Shown piece by piece: positions 42,991 to 51,890 of a stretch of 64,000 nucleotides of DNA. The position numbers and the translations under genes are program-made. The stretch spans positions 595,037 to 659,036 of the forward strand of contig NZ_LT635493.1 in assembly GCF_900120405.1 (NCBI RefSeq), written 5' to 3'. Every line of letters starts with the position of its first letter. Position 1 is the stretch's first letter. Source of the DNA: Urinicoccus massiliensis. GTDB taxonomy: Bacteria > Bacillota > Clostridia > Tissierellales > Peptoniphilaceae. Below the pieces are notes generated by a model that worked only from the letters and a program-made list of their open reading frames with translations, made no database searches and was not told the origin of the DNA.

Positions 42991-43389
42991 TTACCTGCCT
43001 CCCAAAATTTTTACATAAAAGGACCTGGTCCTGGGCCCGTCAAATTCTAAAAAATAAATCCCCTGCCAGGTTCCCAGAAGGAGCCTGCCATCCTGGATGA
43101 TAAAGGCTTGGCTGGCGCCAAAGAGGCTGGACAAGAGGTGGGCCCTGGAATTTCCCTCCAAGTGGCTAAAGTTTGGATTGTCCGGAAGGTTTTCCCTTAA
43201 GGCTAAAAAAATATCCTCCTGGACTGCCGGGTCTGTGTTTTCATTGACGCTAATGGCTCCGGTGGTGTGGGGACAATAAACCAGGCAAATCCCCTCTTGG
43301 ACCCCGGATTCTTCCAGACAGGCCTCTACCAGGCCGGTAATGTCCACCATCTCTTCTCTTTTCGTTCTGAGGTCATACTTCCTTAACAC
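42991..43389 (-). CDS. YjbQ/UPF0047 family protein
   Basis: 132 aa from GTG 43389 (AAGGGAGG seven bases upstream); the TTG at 43410 has no site. Family signatures: CLVYCPHTTGAISVNENTDP and SRAHLLSSLFGASQAFIIQD then GTWQGIYFLEFDGPR. Some members have weak thiamine-phosphate synthase activity, but the physiological role is unclear. Cotranscribed with the DUF2254 gene. Confidence 0.88.
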   Translation of the reverse strand: MLRKYDLRTKREEMVDITGLVEACLEESGVQEGICLVYCPHTTGAISVNENTDPAVQEDIFLALRENLPDNPNFSHLEGNSRAHLLSSLFGASQAFIIQDGRLLLGTWQGIYFLEFDGPRTRSFYVKILGGR

Positions 43390-43485
43390 AAGCCCGCCTC
43401 CCTTCGGCAAGTATTTTCAATCTCTCTTTATTATATACTTTTTTCAACTAAAATGGTAAAAAAATAAGTACATCCCTAGATGTAC

Positions 43486-44043
43486 TTAGCCCAAATAACC
43501 CAAATCTTCTAATAAAACCTTGACTCCAATTAAAATTAAGAGGATGCCCCCCAGGACATGGGCCCACTTCTCCCATTTTTGCCCAAAATAGTGGCCCAGG
43601 TAAAAGCCCACAAAGGACAGGAAAAAGGTCCAGAGGCCAATAAAGGAAATGGACCGGTAGATGCTGACCTTTAAAACGGCAAAACTCACCCCCACAATGA
43701 GGGCATCAATACTGGTGGCAATGGCCAGGGGTAGCATGTCCTTGGGGGCAAAACCCCCAGATAGGTCTTCCTGGTCCTTGGCTTCCCAGATCATGTTAAT
43801 ACCTAAAATCAGTAGGAGGACAAAGGCCACCCAGTGGTCCCAGTCTTGTATGAGCCGGTAAAAACGCCCCCCTAAAAGATAGCCCACCAGGGGCATCAAG
43901 GCTTGGAAAAAACCAAAGTAAAGTCCCACCAATAAACCCTGCTTTACTTGGGCCTTTTTCACCGACAAGCCCTTGCACAGGGCCACGGAAAAGGCATCCA
44001 TGGAAAGACCCACTGCCGTTAGCAATAATGTAATAAAATCCAT
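43486..44043 (-). CDS. mntP: MntP-type manganese efflux pump
   Basis: 185 aa from ATG 44043 (GGGGGAGAAA upstream). Six hydrophobic segments. The two metal-binding repeats of the family are visible: LSMDAFSVALCKGL and ATSIDALIVGVSFAVL. It exports Mn2+. No yybP-ykoY-type riboswitch is visible; the upstream space is only 62 bp. Confidence 0.9.
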   Translation of the reverse strand: MDFITLLLTAVGLSMDAFSVALCKGLSVKKAQVKQGLLVGLYFGFFQALMPLVGYLLGGRFYRLIQDWDHWVAFVLLLILGINMIWEAKDQEDLSGGFAPKDMLPLAIATSIDALIVGVSFAVLKVSIYRSISFIGLWTFFLSFVGFYLGHYFGQKWEKWAHVLGGILLILIGVKVLLEDLGYLG

Positions 44044-44105
44044 TTTCTCCCCCAAGCTTTTTATAGGAAATTCTTTTTATATTATATAAGTTGCCTGGGG
44101 ATAAT

Positions 44106-44801
44106 TCAAGGCATCCTGGCCAAGGGTTGGTTTAAAGACTCCTCTACTTCCCTCCATTCTGGAAAGAGCCGGTCCAGGTAGGCATAAAAGGCCCCATTGT
44201 GGTGGTCTTCCAGGAAGTGGACTAACTCATGGACCAGGACATAGTCCAGGGCCTGGACAGGTCTTTGGGCCAGGTAGAGGCTGAGCCAAATCCTCCGGTC
44301 CCGGGGGTTGCAGGTTCCCCAACGGCTGTCCATCTTCTTCACCCTCCATTCCTTGGGATAGAGGCCCAGGTTCTTTGACCAATAGGTCAGCCGGTCCGGG
44401 ACCCGGGCCTTGACCTGGCTCCGGTAAAATTCCAAAAGCAAGGTCTCTCGACCCTCCCGGTCCAGGTCTTCTTTCAAAGTCATCACCAGGTCATCCCCCC
44501 TTAGGTCCACCCGGTTTTTATCGCCTTGGACAAGTTTTAAAGGGTAGGGCCTCCCCCATAAGAAATGCCTCTCACCCTCTATATAGTCCGGGTCCTCCAG
44601 GACCTGGTGGGGAGAAATCCTCTGGAAGAGCCAGTCCTTCTTGTCCTCTAAAAAAGCCAAGGCCCCCTTTTTCCCCAGTTTTTGGTCCAAAGATAGGGAA
44701 ATCTTTCCCTGGGAGGGGTGGATCCGTAAGTAAATATTTTTTTGCCCCTTGCCATAGGTCAGGTCAATGGGGTAACCATAAAAATCAATCTTTTCCTTCA
44801 A
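44106..44801 (-). CDS. YgjP-like (DUF45) M48-type metallopeptidase
   Basis: 231 aa from TTG 44801 (AGGAGGAAGCC upstream, no ATG candidate). The zinc motif is HELVHFLEDHH, preceded by KKMDSRWGTCNPRDRRIWLS, both diagnostic of the family often found alone or with restriction systems. Substrate unknown. It lies 62 bp upstream of mntP on the same strand. Confidence 0.88.
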   Translation of the reverse strand: MKEKIDFYGYPIDLTYGKGQKNIYLRIHPSQGKISLSLDQKLGKKGALAFLEDKKDWLFQRISPHQVLEDPDYIEGERHFLWGRPYPLKLVQGDKNRVDLRGDDLVMTLKEDLDREGRETLLLEFYRSQVKARVPDRLTYWSKNLGLYPKEWRVKKMDSRWGTCNPRDRRIWLSLYLAQRPVQALDYVLVHELVHFLEDHHNGAFYAYLDRLFPEWREVEESLNQPLARMP

Positions 44802-44922
44802 GGCTTCCTCCTTTATCCTCCCTCCATTATAAGGGAAAAATAAATTTTAAGATATTCTTTCTTGGCCCTTGCACTTTTTAAAAAAAACTATCATAATAGA
44901 GGTGATTGGAGGTTATATAACT

Positions 44923-45795
44923 ATGATTGACGTTATCATTATAGGTGCCGGCCCTGCTGGGGTTAGTGCAGCCTTGTATGTAAAAGCAAGAGGCAAGAAT
45001 GTCTTGCTTCTTGAAAAAGATAAAATCGGAGGTTTAATTGCAAATGTTTCTAAAGTAAGTCACTATCTTTCCCTAGACAAGGACGAAACCGGACCAAGTT
45101 TTGCAAAAAAATTAGCTGACCAGCTGGCCCAGGCCCAAATTCCTGTCCACTACGAAGAAGTCCTCTCTCTAAAAAAAGAGGACCAAGGCTTTCTTGTCCA
45201 AACAAGTCAAGACAGCTACCGGGCTGAAAAAGTGATTTGCGCCTCAGGGTCCAGCCTAAAAGACCTGCCCCTAAGGCAAGAGGAAGAAATTCCCTACCAC
45301 CACTGGCCCCTGGGTCAAGAAGACCAGGTCAAGGGGAAAATCGTCTTGATGAACGGCGGGTCTGACGGAGCTTGTAAGGAAGCTCTCTACCTGGCCAAGT
45401 ATGCCAAGGAAGTCCACATCATCCAGGTCCAAGAAGACCTGCTTTGTATCCATGAATTTAGGGAAAGAATTGAACAGTCCCCCAATATTTTCGTCCATAC
45501 ATCTGCCCAGCTGGAGTCTGTCAAGGTTAAAGACGGCCTTTGCCTGGAAGCAAGCTTTGCAGGCCAAGTCGTCCAAGACCCCCAAGGCTTGGAAATTTAT
45601 GTCCAAATTGGGCAAAATGGCAATACCGGCTACTTAAAGGACCTGGCTAATCTTGAAGGATCCTTTGTCAAAGAAGACCTGGCCTCTTCTCTCCAAGGCC
45701 TTTACTTTGCCGGCGACCTAAGGGTCAAGGCCGTTAAACAAGTGGCTACCGCTGTTAGTGACGGTTGTTTAGCTGGCATCCAGGCCTGTAAATAA
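44923..45795 (+). CDS. Thioredoxin-reductase-like flavoprotein lacking the CxxC pair
   Basis: 290 aa from ATG 44923 (GGAGG ten bases upstream). FAD motif DVIIIGAGPAGVSAALYVKA, NAD(P)H-site MNGGSDGACKEALYL and C-terminal FAGDLRVKAVKQVATAVSDG follow the TrxR order. Where TrxR has CATCDG, this protein reads YHHWPLGQED, so the redox disulfide is missing. It may be a ferredoxin/flavodoxin-NADP+ reductase-like or other NAD(P)H oxidoreductase. It is followed by two hairpins. Confidence 0.82.
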   Translation: MIDVIIIGAGPAGVSAALYVKARGKNVLLLEKDKIGGLIANVSKVSHYLSLDKDETGPSFAKKLADQLAQAQIPVHYEEVLSLKKEDQGFLVQTSQDSYRAEKVICASGSSLKDLPLRQEEEIPYHHWPLGQEDQVKGKIVLMNGGSDGACKEALYLAKYAKEVHIIQVQEDLLCIHEFRERIEQSPNIFVHTSAQLESVKVKDGLCLEASFAGQVVQDPQGLEIYVQIGQNGNTGYLKDLANLEGSFVKEDLASSLQGLYFAGDLRVKAVKQVATAVSDGCLAGIQACK

Positions 45796-45806
45796 TTGAT
45801 AGAAAT

Positions 45807-45840
45807 GACTAAAGCTCCCCAAGGGGAGCTTTAGTCTGTC
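45807..45840 (+). terminator. Intrinsic terminator
   Basis: ACTAAAGCTCCCC-AA-GGGGAGCTTTAGT, a perfect 13-bp stem followed by CTGTCTT, 12 bp after the flavoprotein stop. Confidence 0.7.
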
Positions 45841-45852
45841 TTGGCCTACAAG

Positions 45853-45892
45853 CAAATAGCCCCGCAACTTTTGGTTGCGGGGCTATTTTTAG
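45853..45892. terminator. Bidirectional terminator
   Basis: AAATAGCCCCGCAAC-TTTTG-GTTGCGGGGCTATTTTTA, between the convergent flavoprotein and stalk-protein genes. Confidence 0.85.
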
Positions 45893-45908
45893 CCATTTCA
45901 TTTCTCTT

Positions 45909-46700
45909 TTAGTTAAGTTTAGGATCCAAAATCCATTGGTCCGAGCTTACATCATAGGAATAGAAGTGGCCCTTGTTTAAGTCCACTCCATAACGAACCA
46001 GGGTCAACCTATGACTGGGATGGTCTTCTACTAGGTCAAAGCGGTAAAAATTAGTCTTAATGGGGGGATCCAAGTCATCTGCCTCTACTACAAATAGCTT
46101 GTAGGGTGGCTTTTTGTAATCCGAGGACAATTTGGTATACAACATGGTATAGGCAATTTCTTCATCGGTCTTGACTTCCTTGCCTTGGATTTTGATGGTG
46201 TAGTTTTCTTGGTCCCAGGAAATCTTTTCTTGGAGAAGCTCAACTACGGCCCTGAGGGGGACGAAGCTTCTTTCTTCCCGGATGACAGGTTTCACATCCA
46301 AGGGGACTTTTTTTGCCCGCTCCAGGGCCTGGCTTATTTTTTCTCTTTGGTGTTTTTCTTCACTTCCGGCCTTGTAAATGGCATCCAGGTCTTCTTGGGC
46401 CAGGACAAAGGCTTCTTTTTGCCCCAACTTTAAATAGATTACCCGGTCTAGGCTTTTTTGGTCGGGACTTTCCTTGCTAATGAGGATTTCTTGGCTCGTA
46501 TGGAACCAGGTTACCTGGTAGTCCAGATTTTCCGCCACAAAGCGTAGGGGGACCAGGGTCCGGTTATCCTCTACAAAAGCAGCAGGCTTACTTTCTACCG
46601 TCTTTCCATTAATTTGAATCTTCAGGTCTTTTTGGCCAAAAACCAAACCCGGTAGACAGGTTAGGGCCAGAACCAGGGCTGCCATGTTTTTCTTTTTCAT
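45909..46700 (-). CDS. Secreted stalk-domain protein
   Basis: 263 aa. Signal peptide (MKKKNMAALVLALTCLPGLV, cleavage after VFG) and two stalk repeats: TLVPLRFVAENLDYQVTW and SFVPLRAVVELLQEKISW, separated by a charged helical insert of about 50 residues. The last 90 residues (YTMLYTKLSSDYKKPPYKLF...) are not recognised. GGAAAGAAGGG precedes ATG 46700. It is a paralogue of 945-2006 and 5259-5675. Confidence 0.85.
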   Translation of the reverse strand: MKKKNMAALVLALTCLPGLVFGQKDLKIQINGKTVESKPAAFVEDNRTLVPLRFVAENLDYQVTWFHTSQEILISKESPDQKSLDRVIYLKLGQKEAFVLAQEDLDAIYKAGSEEKHQREKISQALERAKKVPLDVKPVIREERSFVPLRAVVELLQEKISWDQENYTIKIQGKEVKTDEEIAYTMLYTKLSSDYKKPPYKLFVVEADDLDPPIKTNFYRFDLVEDHPSHRLTLVRYGVDLNKGHFYSYDVSSDQWILDPKLN

Positions 46701-46794
46701 TGAATCCCTTCTTTCCTTTTTAATAAGTAGTTTCTTCTAGGCTTAGGATATCACTTTATCAGGATAAATTCAACTTCTCATTCATTTGCTCTAG

Positions 46795-47562
46795 CTAAAA
46801 TAAACATTCCTCTATCAGGTCCTTGTTTTTCAGCTGGTCGATCCAGTCTTTAGGAATGGCCTCATAACCATAGATAATCCCAGCCAGACCTCCTGTCACA
46901 GCCCCGGTGGTGTCGGTATCGCCTCCCAGGTTAATGGCCTTTAGGACAGCTTCCTTGTAGGAGCTCGTCTGGGCAAGGCACCAAAGAGAGGCCTCCAGGG
47001 TGTGGAGGACAAAACCGCCGGATTCTATTTGGTCCTCTTCCTGGTCCATCTTCAGGCCCAGGCCCTCTCCAGCCATTAGTTTTCTGGCAATATGGATATA
47101 GTCCACACAGGCCTTTTGGGCAATTTCATGACCATGGGTCAGGGCAGACACATCCCGGATTTCTTGGTCCGTCGCCTCGGTAAAGGCCAAAGGTAAGATC
47201 CGCATCAGGGATCCGTTGCCGTTGGAATAAAAATCATCCAAGCCATGGCCCAGGCTTATGGCCTCCTGGGTGGTAGTCCCCACATCAAAAGTCTCCCCAT
47301 GGGCCGTAAAGTCCCCCTTATAGAGCCAGCTTTCAAAATTTCTTCGGATGTCTTCCAAGTCAATACAACCCTTGTCCCGGATGGACTTACAGGTAGCCAG
47401 GGTCATGCTGGTGTCATCCGACCAGGTTCCCGCCTCTTGGTTCCAGGTCCCAAAACCCACCATATCCTTACAGGTAAAAGTCCCCCTTTTCTTAAATTCA
47501 TAGGGAACCCCCAAGGCATCCGCCACTGCCAGGCCATAGATTCCATCTCTTAATTGTGCCAT
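46795..47562 (-). CDS. ADP-ribosylglycohydrolase family protein
   Basis: 255 aa. Metal-binding signatures of the ARH/DraG family: GLAVADALGVPYEF, GTWSDDTSMTLA, NGNGSLMRILPLA and INLGGDTDTTGAVTGGLAG. It removes ADP-ribose from proteins or small molecules. AAGGGATAAA precedes ATG 47562. The upstream neighbour is a Fic protein, so both may deal with nucleotide-type modification; this is inference. Confidence 0.9.
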   Translation of the reverse strand: MAQLRDGIYGLAVADALGVPYEFKKRGTFTCKDMVGFGTWNQEAGTWSDDTSMTLATCKSIRDKGCIDLEDIRRNFESWLYKGDFTAHGETFDVGTTTQEAISLGHGLDDFYSNGNGSLMRILPLAFTEATDQEIRDVSALTHGHEIAQKACVDYIHIARKLMAGEGLGLKMDQEEDQIESGGFVLHTLEASLWCLAQTSSYKEAVLKAINLGGDTDTTGAVTGGLAGIIYGYEAIPKDWIDQLKNKDLIEECLF

Positions 47563-47646
47563 TTTATCCCTTCCTTTCCATTTGATTCTATCAATTCCTT
47601 AAATCGAAAACCTTCCCCTTGATTACCTAGCCAGTCCCATAAGATT

Positions 47647-48900
47647 CTACTCAGCTCTGTCTTGAGACAAGACATTCTTTCCAATAAAAGATTGTCCCAG
47701 GACATAAACCAGTGGACGTTTTTTAACCAGGTCAATAAAACCCTCTTTGTTTAGCTCTCCCAACTCCATCTTGATCCTGTATGGATTGGCTAGACCCTGT
47801 GTATAGCCAATAATGTCCTCCCTCTTTAAGCCGGAATTGCCGTCAAAATAATAATTTTGCGCTAAAACATATAAAATCGCTTTTTTTAACTTGGTATTTA
47901 TTTTTTCTTCATTTTGGATCCATTCATCCGCCTCTTTCAATTGGCCAATCTTTCCACCCAAGCTATCAATTATGTCTTCTTGGCCGGCTATTAATATTTT
48001 TAAAAATTCATCAATGAAATAATTCATTTCCCCCTTTGAAATGGCTGCATTTGCTATTTGAAAGGCTTTATAATATCTAGTCCTTTTGATCCAAGACCCC
48101 CGGGCCAGGGACATGGCCGTTAAATAATTAAACTCCTTACGCAAGTACATACTGCTTATAAACCTGCCTGCCCGGCCATTCCCATCATAAAATGGATGGA
48201 TGTAGCCAAAATAATAATGCCCTATGGCCACCCGGACCAACAAGCTTAGATCTTCATTTTTTAAAAAAGACAACCATTTAACCAGGTGGTCCTGGATTCT
48301 TCTTTCTCCATAGACACCCTCATGGATGATTTCACCATCTACCGCCCCTCTTTTTTTCACATAAACATGACTTTTCCGAAATAAATCCCCATCCGGTAAG
48401 TCCCTTTGGTCAATCTCCCCGGAGGTTATCCTATCATAGATCGTCCGGACATCTTTTAGGTCTTCCGGGCAAGATAAGGCCCCATCTTGATACAATAAAA
48501 CATAGGAATTTGCCATACTAGCAAACCGCCCCTCCCTTGTCCCTTTAGACAACAAGTGGCTTCTTGTTGTTTCGACAAGTTCCTCTTTGCTGGACTCAAT
48601 CCCCTCTAAATCATTGCTACTTTTTAATTCGCTAGATATAATGTCAATTAAAAACGAATTCTTGGCAATGCCGGGCAAATCTTCCTCCAGCCTCCTGAGT
48701 ATGTCATCATTTTTTCTTATTTGATCCATCCATTTTGCCGTATCCTTATTAAAAACAAAATAAAGCTCCAATGTAGTGTCATGCCCAAAAGGCTTGATAA
48801 ATAAACCCGTCCTTAAAGTCTCCTCAAAGCCAAATCGACCTGCATATGTATTTTCATAAATATTCTTGTTTTCATAATATAATTTGTTTAAATACCTCAT
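47647..48900 (-). CDS. Fic-domain protein (AMPylator-type) with N-terminal inhibitory helix
   Basis: 417 aa from ATG 48900 (GGGGTGG close upstream; ATG 48912 has no site). N-terminal Fic-N region; inhibitory motif SSNDLEGI (S95 to E99-G100, the (S/T)xxxE(G/N) class II pattern); catalytic loop HPFYDGNGRAGR with H235; C-terminal winged-helix-like segment. Fic enzymes transfer AMP or similar groups to proteins; the target is unknown. No toxin-antitoxin partner is seen next to it. Confidence 0.9.
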   Translation of the reverse strand: MRYLNKLYYENKNIYENTYAGRFGFEETLRTGLFIKPFGHDTTLELYFVFNKDTAKWMDQIRKNDDILRRLEEDLPGIAKNSFLIDIISSELKSSNDLEGIESSKEELVETTRSHLLSKGTREGRFASMANSYVLLYQDGALSCPEDLKDVRTIYDRITSGEIDQRDLPDGDLFRKSHVYVKKRGAVDGEIIHEGVYGERRIQDHLVKWLSFLKNEDLSLLVRVAIGHYYFGYIHPFYDGNGRAGRFISSMYLRKEFNYLTAMSLARGSWIKRTRYYKAFQIANAAISKGEMNYFIDEFLKILIAGQEDIIDSLGGKIGQLKEADEWIQNEEKINTKLKKAILYVLAQNYYFDGNSGLKREDIIGYTQGLANPYRIKMELGELNKEGFIDLVKKRPLVYVLGQSFIGKNVLSQDRAE

Positions 48901-49263
48901 AGTCCACCCCATAATAAATAAAAAACTAAATTTTTAAATTTATTAAATATTATATCACACAATAAATTAAAAAATGTAGATTTTTTTAATCTATATTTTT
49001 TATGGTCCTTTTTATTTAAATAAATGCAAGGTTTCTTTTAAATAAAAAGATCTATAAAGCTGTTAAAAAAAGCCCAAAGAGCTATAATAAAGATAAGGTC
49101 TTACCATATATGAGTATTTTAAGAAGGCTAGAAATTCTATTATGCGGGTTTGATTCCATTTTGCCCTTGTCGATAGTTGGCAAAGGTTGAATCAAGATAC
49201 ACTTGTAGACTATGCTTATAGGCTTTTAAAAGACGAGTAACATAAAGGAGACTAGCGAGAATT
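48901..49263. other. AT-rich intergenic region with a possible gene-end fragment
   Basis: Contains the Fic promoter region and, on the + strand at about 49170-49241, an open stretch reading FALVDSWQRLNQDTLVDYAY then RLLKDE and a stop, without a start. It may be the end of a decayed gene. Nothing else supported. Confidence 0.35.
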
Positions 49264-49512
49264 ATGTTAGAATTGAAAAATGTAACAAAAAAAGATAATT
49301 GGATATATGCTGACTACTATCCTGAGGATTGGGGAGAAAGGGGGTCAGTCGCCTTAAATTGTTTAGATTTAGATGATTATAGAGTCCACTTATCCCCTAG
49401 AGATGAGAAAGAATATAAGACCTATCCCTATGCCGTTGAAGCATTAAATGGACTAAGAGATATGGCAGAAGGGGAAAGAGACTTGGAAGACTGTGTCATT
49501 ATGTGGTATTAA
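49264..49512 (+). CDS. Small acidic protein of unknown function
   Basis: 82 aa (MLELKNVTKKDNWIYADYYP...). AAGGAG lies rather far upstream (about 13 bases). Soluble, acidic, no membrane segment, no family recognised. It is followed at 30 bp by another small acidic ORF on the same strand. Both sit between the Fic gene and the CRISPR array. Confidence 0.55.
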   Translation: MLELKNVTKKDNWIYADYYPEDWGERGSVALNCLDLDDYRVHLSPRDEKEYKTYPYAVEALNGLRDMAEGERDLEDCVIMWY

Positions 49513-49542
49513 AAGATGAAGTGAGTTTTTCGGAGGATTATT

Positions 49543-49752
49543 TTGATTGATTGGATAAGAGCTGAAAATGCAGGTAAATTAAGAATCTGCTTGAAAGATG
49601 GAAGTAGTTTTATTGCCTCAGGAAATGGACTAGAAATTGGTGAAGATATCGGAGAAGATGAAGATATGTTTTTTATCAGATACCAGGGCAAGCCTATGAT
49701 GCTGCCACTTTCTAGCATTGAAGGCATTGATATTTTAGATGAAGGCACTTAG
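49543..49752 (+). CDS. Small acidic protein of unknown function
   Basis: 69 aa from TTG 49543 (GGAGG upstream; no ATG alternative). A compact, beta-rich acidic sequence (LRICLKDGSSFIASGNGLEI). No family recognised. It ends before a good terminator, which supports a real transcription unit with 49264-49512. Confidence 0.5.
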   Translation: MIDWIRAENAGKLRICLKDGSSFIASGNGLEIGEDIGEDEDMFFIRYQGKPMMLPLSSIEGIDILDEGT

Positions 49753-49773
49753 GCAAAGATATTTAATAGGGAT

Positions 49774-49803
49774 AAAAAAAGAGGGTTGACCCCTCTTTTT
49801 TTA
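49774..49803 (+). terminator. Terminator between the small ORFs and the CRISPR array
   Basis: A7-GAGGG-TTGA-CCCCTC-T8, symmetric and likely bidirectional, so it may also end the array transcript. Confidence 0.8.
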
Positions 49804-49833
49804 TATGAAATTTGACCTGGTATAAGGAAAATT

Positions 49834-51469
49834 TTTCTAATTCTTGCACCCACGAGGGGTGCGACGCGGTCGCAAATGCAAATGAAAAACGCGAGAAATA
49901 TTTCAATCCACGCACCCGCGAAGGGTGCGACTAAGGACAGACCAGGTCACCACTCAGGTCAATCCGATTTCAATCCACGCACCCGCGAGGGGTGCGACAA
50001 AAGGAGCAAGCAATGACCGACTGGGAAAAAGACTATATTTCAATCCACGCACCCGCGAGGGGTGCGACTAACACGGATAAGTTTAAGGATGGGAAAAATG
50101 AAAATTTCAATCCACGCACCCGCGAAGGGTGCGACTTATTTTTGGCTACAAGCTCTATAAAAAATACCAAATTTCAATCCACGCACCCACGAGGGGTGCG
50201 ACGGCAATACATAGCTTCGCATAGTGTGTAATAGTCATTTCAATCCACGCACCCACGAGGGGTGCGACCTGGAAATAATGAAAGCTTAATTACTTTTCTT
50301 CTTATTTCAATCCACGCACCCACGAGGGGTGCGACGCCAAATATTAATACTGTCTACGATTGATTGTACATTTCAATCCACGCACCCACGAGGGGTGCGA
50401 CTGGTTTCTGGTGTTGCATTTGTAAAAGCGACTAAGTACATTTCAATCCACGCACCCACGAGGGGTGCGACAAATATCAAAAAGAATTTACAATGGCTCC
50501 TGGACATTTCAATCCACGCACCCACGAGGGGTGCGACCTTTTAATTACAAAGTAGCAACTACACTCCAAAAATTTCAATCCACGCACCCGCGAGGGGTGC
50601 GACTCTCTTTATGAAGCAGCGGAACTTAACGATAAGGTATTTCAATCCACGCACCCGCGAGGGGTGCGACACAACTTTGTCTATGATGTCCACTCCATCA
50701 TCAAGATTTCAATCCACGCACCCGCGAGGGGTGCGACTAATTATGCTAAAGACAATCACAATTGACGGAAAGATTTCAATCCACGCACCCACGAGGGGTG
50801 CGACCTTTAATGAGCAGTACAAGTGGACCTGGGACACAAATTTCAATCCACGCACCCACGAGGGGTGCGACCCTCGTCGTGGATGTGCATGACCACCGGG
50901 TCAAAGGATTTCAATCCACGCACCCACGAGGGGTGCGACATGGTCTATTTAGCATCTAAAGACCTGGCAGAAAATTTCAATCCACGCACCCACGAGGGGT
51001 GCGACCTAATCAACACCTGGGGAGAACATGCGGAGGTGCATTTCAATCCACACACCCACGAGGGGTGCGACCATCATAGACCAAATTATCGCCTTATCAT
51101 AGGCAATTTCAATCCACACACCCACGAGGGGTGCGACACGGCAGAATATAAAGTCGAGGTTACGAGGATATATTTCAATCCACACACCCACGAGGGGTGC
51201 GACAAAGGCCCGAGATAGGACTCTTTGCCTATCCGGGAATTTCAATCCACACACCCACGAGGGGTGCGACCAAAAAGCAAGATAAACCACAAGATGTAGT
51301 AAGCATTTCAATCCACACACCCACGAGGGGTGCGACTTTAACTGTTCATTCCTAGTCCTTGATTCTTTTGAATTTCAATCCACACACCCACGAGGGGTGC
51401 GACTGACGAACCAGCGGACTAACGCCTCTTTAGATAAATTTCAATCCACACACCCACGAGGGGTGCGAC
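49834..51469 (-). CRISPR. Type I-C CRISPR array: 25 repeats (32 nt), 24 spacers (34-38 nt)
   Basis: Read in crRNA direction (- strand) the repeat starts GTCGCACCCCTCGTGGG and ends GTGGATTGAAAT, the type I-C repeat class, with a GCACCC/GGGTGC stem and an 11-nt 3' handle TGGATTGAAAT. The distal first unit (49834-49865) is degenerate in its handle half. Repeat variants are stratified: distal units 2-5 carry CCCGCGA(A/G)GGG; 6-11 and 15-18 carry CCCACGAGGGG; 12-14 return to CCCGCGAGGGG; the leader-proximal seven (51040-51469) carry CACACCC instead of CGCACCC. Transcription is inferred leftward from the leader next to cas2. No spacer matched this window by eye. Confidence 0.98.
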
Positions 51470-51596
51470 TGTAATTTTTAGCCATTTTTAGGCTTTTTTA
51501 TTGCAGCTAAGTCATTTTTTATAGAGTTTTGTCTCTCGTCTTGCTTTTTTCTGTGAGATAGGTCTAGCTTTTTTCTGTCCAGCTAGACTTCTCATC
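51470..51596 (-). promoter_or_regulatory. CRISPR leader
   Basis: 127 bp AT-rich sequence between the newest repeat and the cas2 stop. On the + strand two near-identical 17-mers, GTCTTGCTTTTTTCTGT (51538-51554) and GTCTAGCTTTTTTCTGT (51562-51578), repeat with a 24-bp period. An inverted repeat GTCTAGC/GCTAGAC (51562-51568, 51582-51588) overlaps the second. These may be integration or promoter elements. Confidence 0.75.
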
Positions 51597-51890
51597 CTAT
51601 AAAATCAAGAGGTCTTTTTCCGGATTATAGGAATGATCCACTCCTAGCGTTTCAATTCTTTTTTCCCAATGTTTTCCTAAATTGTAGATTCGAATGGAGT
51701 CTTTTTTTGGATCAATTATTTTTTCCAGCTTATTTTTTATATTTACCAGGTCTGCTGGATAGATGTTTAATTCAAAAACGGAGTTTTGTACTCTTTGTCC
51801 ATAATCTGTGCATACTTTAGCCACTTGCCTTAGTCTTTTTTGCCCCTGGGCACTGACTGTTTCTACATCATAAGTAATCAATACTTGCAT
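51597..51890 (-). CDS. cas2: CRISPR-associated endoribonuclease/integration factor Cas2
   Basis: 97 aa. The ferredoxin-like fold with the N-terminal acidic residue in MQVLITYDVET, then QRVQNSVFELNIYPADL, is typical of Cas2 of type I-C loci. It forms the spacer-integration complex with Cas1. The ATG directly follows the cas1 stop (TAAATG). Last cas gene before the leader. Confidence 0.96.
   Translation of the reverse strand: MQVLITYDVETVSAQGQKRLRQVAKVCTDYGQRVQNSVFELNIYPADLVNIKNKLEKIIDPKKDSIRIYNLGKHWEKRIETLGVDHSYNPEKDLLIL

Noticed and set aside
47550-47735. 61-aa ORF overlapping the end of the Fic gene
   Set aside because: It is mostly an out-of-frame shadow of the Fic C-terminus.
49992-51320. 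Several ORFs on both strands crossing the CRISPR repeats
   Set aside because: Their repetitive peptides (ISIHAPTRGAT, FNPRTHEGCD) are translations of the repeat itself. They lack independent coding signs.
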